This document shows, one piece after another, positions 43,344-46,199 of a stretch of 46,199 bases of DNA. Each line of letters begins with the position of its first letter. Positions within the stretch are counted from its first letter, which is position 1. Source of the stretch: a methanotrophic endosymbiont of Bathymodiolus puteoserpentis (Logatchev) (GTDB taxonomy: Bacteria; Pseudomonadota; Gammaproteobacteria; Methylococcales; Methylomonadaceae); NCBI RefSeq assembly GCF_900128525.1, contig NZ_FQTQ01000021.1, positions 1 through 46,199 of the forward strand, given 5' to 3'. The position numbers and the translations under genes are program-made. Below the pieces are notes generated by a model that was given only the letters and a program-made list of their open reading frames with translations, was not told the DNA's origin and ran no database searches.

Positions 43344-43629
43344 ATATTCAGCCTTTGAAAGTAGAAATTAAACCTGATATTTGTTCGTAACAAATTGAAA
43401 AGTTAGGCAGATTGCCATTCTAGTGTGTTGTTAGTAGTAGAATCCTATTGTAAAGCACAGGTAGATTTTAGGAATAACGTGATATAGGTCTTCCCTACTG
43501 ACTATTAACCAAAGAAAATCTCTAGCTTTAAATTTTATAAATCATCCGCACGAATTAGCATATAAAAATACTCTTCTTAAGCTAAGAGAGTACAATAATT
43601 CTTCAATATGGATTAAATGAAGAAATAAA

Positions 43630-44013
43630 ATGAAAATAATAAATGTAGCGGCAATTTTATCAAGTATCTTAATATTCAGTAGTAATGCATATACTGAACC
43701 ACTGACGAATCAAAATATTCAAGGAACTTGGGCGCTGGAATACACTAAAAAATCCGAGAAATCGGAGGAGCTCATACCGCGGGAAGATACTTGGGTATTT
43801 ACTGATCGTACTGTGACTATTAAAAATATTCCACGTGAAGGAAGTTATTATGATCAATTACCCGTAAATTATGAAGTTGAAAATGATAAATTAAAGGTTG
43901 CTATTTTAGGCAGATCAGGAAAATTTGATAATTTCTCTGTGCTTAATAAAGATGAAAAAAATATGACGTTGAAAGCTAGATTTGGCGATATTTATCAATT
44001 TATAAAGAAATAA
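43630..44013 (+). CDS. Small exported lipocalin-like protein
   Basis: The 127-aa protein has a signal peptide with cleavage likely after SSNAYT (about residue 22). The mature part is beta-rich: NIQGTWALEYT opens like lipocalin-type or YodA-like barrels (G-W motif), followed by TWVFTDRTVTIKNIP and NMTLKARFGDIYQFIKK. No cysteine or lipobox. I do not recognise a specific family. It is a lone gene in an AT-rich spacer region; the 286 bp before it hold no gene. Confidence 0.7.
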   Translation: MKIINVAAILSSILIFSSNAYTEPLTNQNIQGTWALEYTKKSEKSEELIPREDTWVFTDRTVTIKNIPREGSYYDQLPVNYEVENDKLKVAILGRSGKFDNFSVLNKDEKNMTLKARFGDIYQFIKK

Positions 44014-44034
44014 ATAGTCTTATAAATTCAAGGG

Positions 44035-44067
44035 GGGTGGGTTTCGCTTTAGGCTTTACCCATTCTG
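44035..44067. repeat. Degenerate copy of the GGGTTA palindrome family
   Basis: GGTGGGTTTCGCTTTAGGC followed by TTTACCCATT is an imperfect palindrome that lines up with one arm of the element at 125-204. It lies downstream of the small exported gene and fliK (convergent), a usual location for REP-like repeats. Confidence 0.5.
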
Positions 44068-44149
44068 ACAATTTTGCAGTGACTAAAAGATGCACAAGGC
44101 CGATTTCACTTTTTATACTTCAGATTTAAAAACCAATAAAATCAAAGTA

Positions 44150-45841
44150 TTAAGCATAAATACTTAATAAGCCTTTACTGGAAAGTGCGCGTCCTTGATT
44201 AATTTCTTCTGCTATATCATTCACTTCAGGTTCTATTTCTGTAGAGTCCATAGAGTTTCCTGTATTATTTCTATTATTTTCTGCCATTGCATCTTGCATT
44301 GCTTGTCTTGCACTTCCTTGACCTTGCTGTTGCTGCTGAGAAACATTTACCTCTGCTAAGTTAATTTGCTGCATATTTAACATTTCGCGTAATTTTGGAA
44401 TGGATGCTTCAATCGCTTCACGTACACCTGCATTTTGAGCATTAAATACGATATTCGCTTGCTGATCTTTATCGATGTTAATTTGAATAGAAATAGGGCC
44501 TAAGCTTTGCGGGTTTAAGCGTAATTGTGCAGAAGGAATTGATTTTTTATGCATCCAAATAATGCGTTCATTAAACTCTTGCTTCCACTCTGGCTGGTTA
44601 AATGACTTTGTCATCGGTGGTAATTCTTGTTTAGTGACGCTACTTTCTACTTGACGATTTAATGCGATTAGATCAGTTGTAGAGAATTTATTTGCTTGTT
44701 CACTAACAGGTTGGCTAGTAGATAATAAAGCTGAATCAACTATTTTCTCTGCTCCTTTAGCACTGACAAGTGGTGCGAAATCAGTGTCATTATTAATTAT
44801 TTTTTCACGTGTTAATAACTGGTTGAGGTTAATTTCAGGCTGCTTACTTTTAGTACTTTGTTCTCCTGAGAGCTGAGTTTGTGCGTAGCTTTTTTCTTGT
44901 TTTAATAGTTGTGTCGTTACTTGAACGTTTTGCGCTATCGTCTGATCATCCGTTTCGCTCATAAGCTGCGCTTGTTGCATTATGATATTAATTGTCTCGG
45001 GTTGCACATCTACAATGTCTCCCTGAACCACTTGTTCATGAGCTTCTTCAATACCAGAAGAAGAACGAGGCTCATAGTTTTTCAATACGGTCGGCTCATT
45101 AGTTTGAGTTAATGAACTGGAGAGATTAAAAGCTAAATCAAGTGTATTATCATCAATCAAATCCCCTTGATTATTATTAACGACTACCTTAGTTTCACTT
45201 AAAGGTGCTGATACACTCGGATCGTTAGTTTGAGTTAATGGGCTAGAGAGCTTAGAAACTAAATCAAGTGTATTATCGTCAATCAAATCCCCTTGATTAT
45301 TATTAACGACTACCTTAGTTTCACTTAAAGGTGCTGATACACTCGGATCGTTAGTTTGAGTTAATGGGCTAGAGAGTTTAGAAGCTAAATCACCAGAATT
45401 TTTTATACCTTGTGCTACGACTTTAGTATCAGTGATAGTACTAGGCTCTAATTTTGCCGCTAAATCTTGCAGCGTATCTGTAGGCAATGTGTTATCAGTA
45501 CTTAAAGAATCTAACTGCGCCAACACCTCTTTTAACGCAGTCATTGTTTCATCTAAGTTAATATCTTGGGCTTGTATTTGCTGTTTAATTTGCGGTAATG
45601 AATCACCCAGTAAAGCGGAAAAATCTTGCCCTCCCTGCCCTTTAATTGAATCTGCTATTTTTTCTAATACACTGCTAGGTTGTGCAGCTTCAGAAGCTTG
45701 AGCTTGCAGACCTTTTATTTGCTGCAAAAAAGAAGCAGAAAATTCTTCTCCAGCCGCTATTTTAGGAGCACTATTTACCCCACCTAACGCGTCACTCACT
45801 GTTGCTACCGGTGATAATGTATTTAATACACTTGCAGTCAT
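44150..45841 (-). CDS. fliK: Flagellar hook-length control protein FliK
   Basis: The 563-aa protein is the exported ruler that sets hook length and switches export specificity. The N-terminal 400 residues are polar, Ser/Thr/Gln-rich and disordered, with a 42-residue unit present in two near-identical copies plus a partial third (about 155-255). The C-terminal Flg_hook domain (about 420-510) has AQLRLNPQSLGPISIQI, IVFNAQNAGVREAIEASIP and LREMLNMQQINLAEVNV, followed by a Gln run. It follows fliJ in the usual order with a 59-nt gap. No fliL or fliM follows downstream. Confidence 0.92.
   Translation of the reverse strand: MTASVLNTLSPVATVSDALGGVNSAPKIAAGEEFSASFLQQIKGLQAQASEAAQPSSVLEKIADSIKGQGGQDFSALLGDSLPQIKQQIQAQDINLDETMTALKEVLAQLDSLSTDNTLPTDTLQDLAAKLEPSTITDTKVVAQGIKNSGDLASKLSSPLTQTNDPSVSAPLSETKVVVNNNQGDLIDDNTLDLVSKLSSPLTQTNDPSVSAPLSETKVVVNNNQGDLIDDNTLDLAFNLSSSLTQTNEPTVLKNYEPRSSSGIEEAHEQVVQGDIVDVQPETINIIMQQAQLMSETDDQTIAQNVQVTTQLLKQEKSYAQTQLSGEQSTKSKQPEINLNQLLTREKIINNDTDFAPLVSAKGAEKIVDSALLSTSQPVSEQANKFSTTDLIALNRQVESSVTKQELPPMTKSFNQPEWKQEFNERIIWMHKKSIPSAQLRLNPQSLGPISIQINIDKDQQANIVFNAQNAGVREAIEASIPKLREMLNMQQINLAEVNVSQQQQQGQGSARQAMQDAMAENNRNNTGNSMDSTEIEPEVNDIAEEINQGRALSSKGLLSIYA
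45135..45386. repeat. 126-bp near-perfect tandem duplication inside fliK
   Basis: The unit at 45135-45260 recurs at 45261-45386 with only a few base changes (for example CATCAATC versus CGTCAATC). A diverged partial third copy precedes it (about 45090-45134). 126 nt is 42 codons, so the frame is kept. Confidence 0.9.
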
Positions 45842-45900
45842 GCCCCTCTCCTTTGTTTTTCTGGCTATTCACATATTGAATAGCACTATTTATGCCATAT

Positions 45901-46116
45901 CTAGCGTTTTTTCCGGGAAGCTCTATCATCCATTTCTAATTGTTCTTTTTTTTCTTCTTGCTTTTGCTCACTTACCCGCGCTTTACCTTGTATTTTCTGC
46001 ATGCCTTGCGTGTACATATGCGCTTCTTCCCAATTATTTCTCAAGCTTTCCAACTCGCTATCCAGCATTTTTAGTGCTAGCTCTTCCCCTTCTATGGCTT
46101 TATTCATTTTTTCCAT
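45901..46116 (-). pseudogene. fliJ: Flagellar export chaperone FliJ, C-terminal fragment
   Basis: The 71-aa piece from ATG 46116 is highly charged and helical. It matches the C-terminal half of FliJ (FMEKMNKAIEG, then SLRNNWEEAHMYTQGMQKI, ending in the basic MDDRASRKKR). Full FliJ is about 147 aa and forms the coiled-coil stalk of the flagellar export ATPase. Reading back, the frame stays open to 46146 and then meets a stop at 46147-46149; FLRAF just before Met is still FliJ-like. The loss of homology coincides with the GTGCATGAAATAAC motif. The protein is probably non-functional unless the N-terminus lies elsewhere. Confidence 0.75.
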
Positions 46117-46132
46117 AAAAGCTCTAAGGAAT

Positions 46133-46199
46133 GTGCATGAAATAACTTAGGCAACTTATAAAGTTGTTGCGTCAGGAATGGCAGTATAATTCCATTGCC
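46133..46199. mobile_element. Possible insertion-element end truncating fliJ
   Basis: GTGCATGAAATAAC (46133-46146) repeats the motif at 13583-13596. The following bases to the window end do not encode FliJ. They include TATAAT at 46180-46185, which could be a promoter of a transposase further right. The element runs out of the window, so its family cannot be named. Confidence 0.4.

Noticed and set aside
45090-45386. CRISPR-like repeats
   Set aside because: They are in-frame 126-bp protein-coding tandem repeats within fliK, with no spacers.

Overview
The window reads as chromosome of a low-GC gammaproteobacterium. The proteobacterial lepA-lepB-DUF4845-rnc-era-recO-pdxJ cluster, glnS, ispG, rppH, a TonB-dependent receptor, outer-membrane lipid-transport genes (YdbH/YdbL type) and flagellar fliJ/fliK all fit a Gram-negative gammaproteobacterium. 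A methanotroph-like (Methylococcales) or Thiotrichales-like host is my guess only; no marker in the window settles it.

Positions 1-9256 are a defence island: the right half of a type 1 BREX locus on the + strand. It holds a C-terminal piece of the methyltransferase PglX, then an OLD/PARIS-like ABC-type ATPase, a small TOPRIM-like (DUF3226-type) protein and an AlbA_2/GHKL-ATPase protein, then full-length pglZ and brxL. The three extra genes are tightly packed with the BREX genes (1-nt overlap, 2-nt and 9-nt gaps) and look like a nested accessory defence module. PglX lacks roughly its first two thirds. The break lies at the outer edge of an 80-bp compound palindrome, and brxA, brxB and brxC are not in the window. 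Directly after brxL come sbcD and sbcC (9371-13578), the Mre11/Rad50-like nuclease complex.

Positions 13763-18799 (- strand) are a four-gene ABC exporter operon of the YbhGFSR type: membrane-fusion protein, double ATPase and two ABC-2 permeases. Positions 19000-26850 are mixed. They hold a cryptic 0.5-kb spacer, a small lipoprotein, a voltage-gated-type K+ channel with a zinc-ribbon tail, glnS followed by a membrane-anchored globin, an unknown 141-aa protein, a FecA-like TonB receptor with a possible Fur site, and a 0.6-kb spacer with hairpins and a possible IS remnant.

Positions 26851-44013 are mostly housekeeping. ydbH-like and ydbL-like genes probably work together in phospholipid transport to the outer membrane. 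These are followed by an HAD phosphatase, rppH-tusC and the lepA-to-pdxJ operon ending in a PP2C phosphatase. Then come a GDT1/UPF0016 cation transporter, a VOC protein, a phosphoesterase, ispG, a dynamin/EHD-like membrane protein with degenerate G motifs, and a small exported protein. The right end (44150-46146, - strand) has fliK with a 126-bp internal duplication and a 5'-truncated fliJ. The truncation abuts a GTGCATGAAATAAC motif also found just after sbcC, and a related shorter motif lies near the left end. Both window ends therefore sit on probable mobile or repeat DNA beside broken genes. This may reflect real insertions or simply a contig bounded by repeats.
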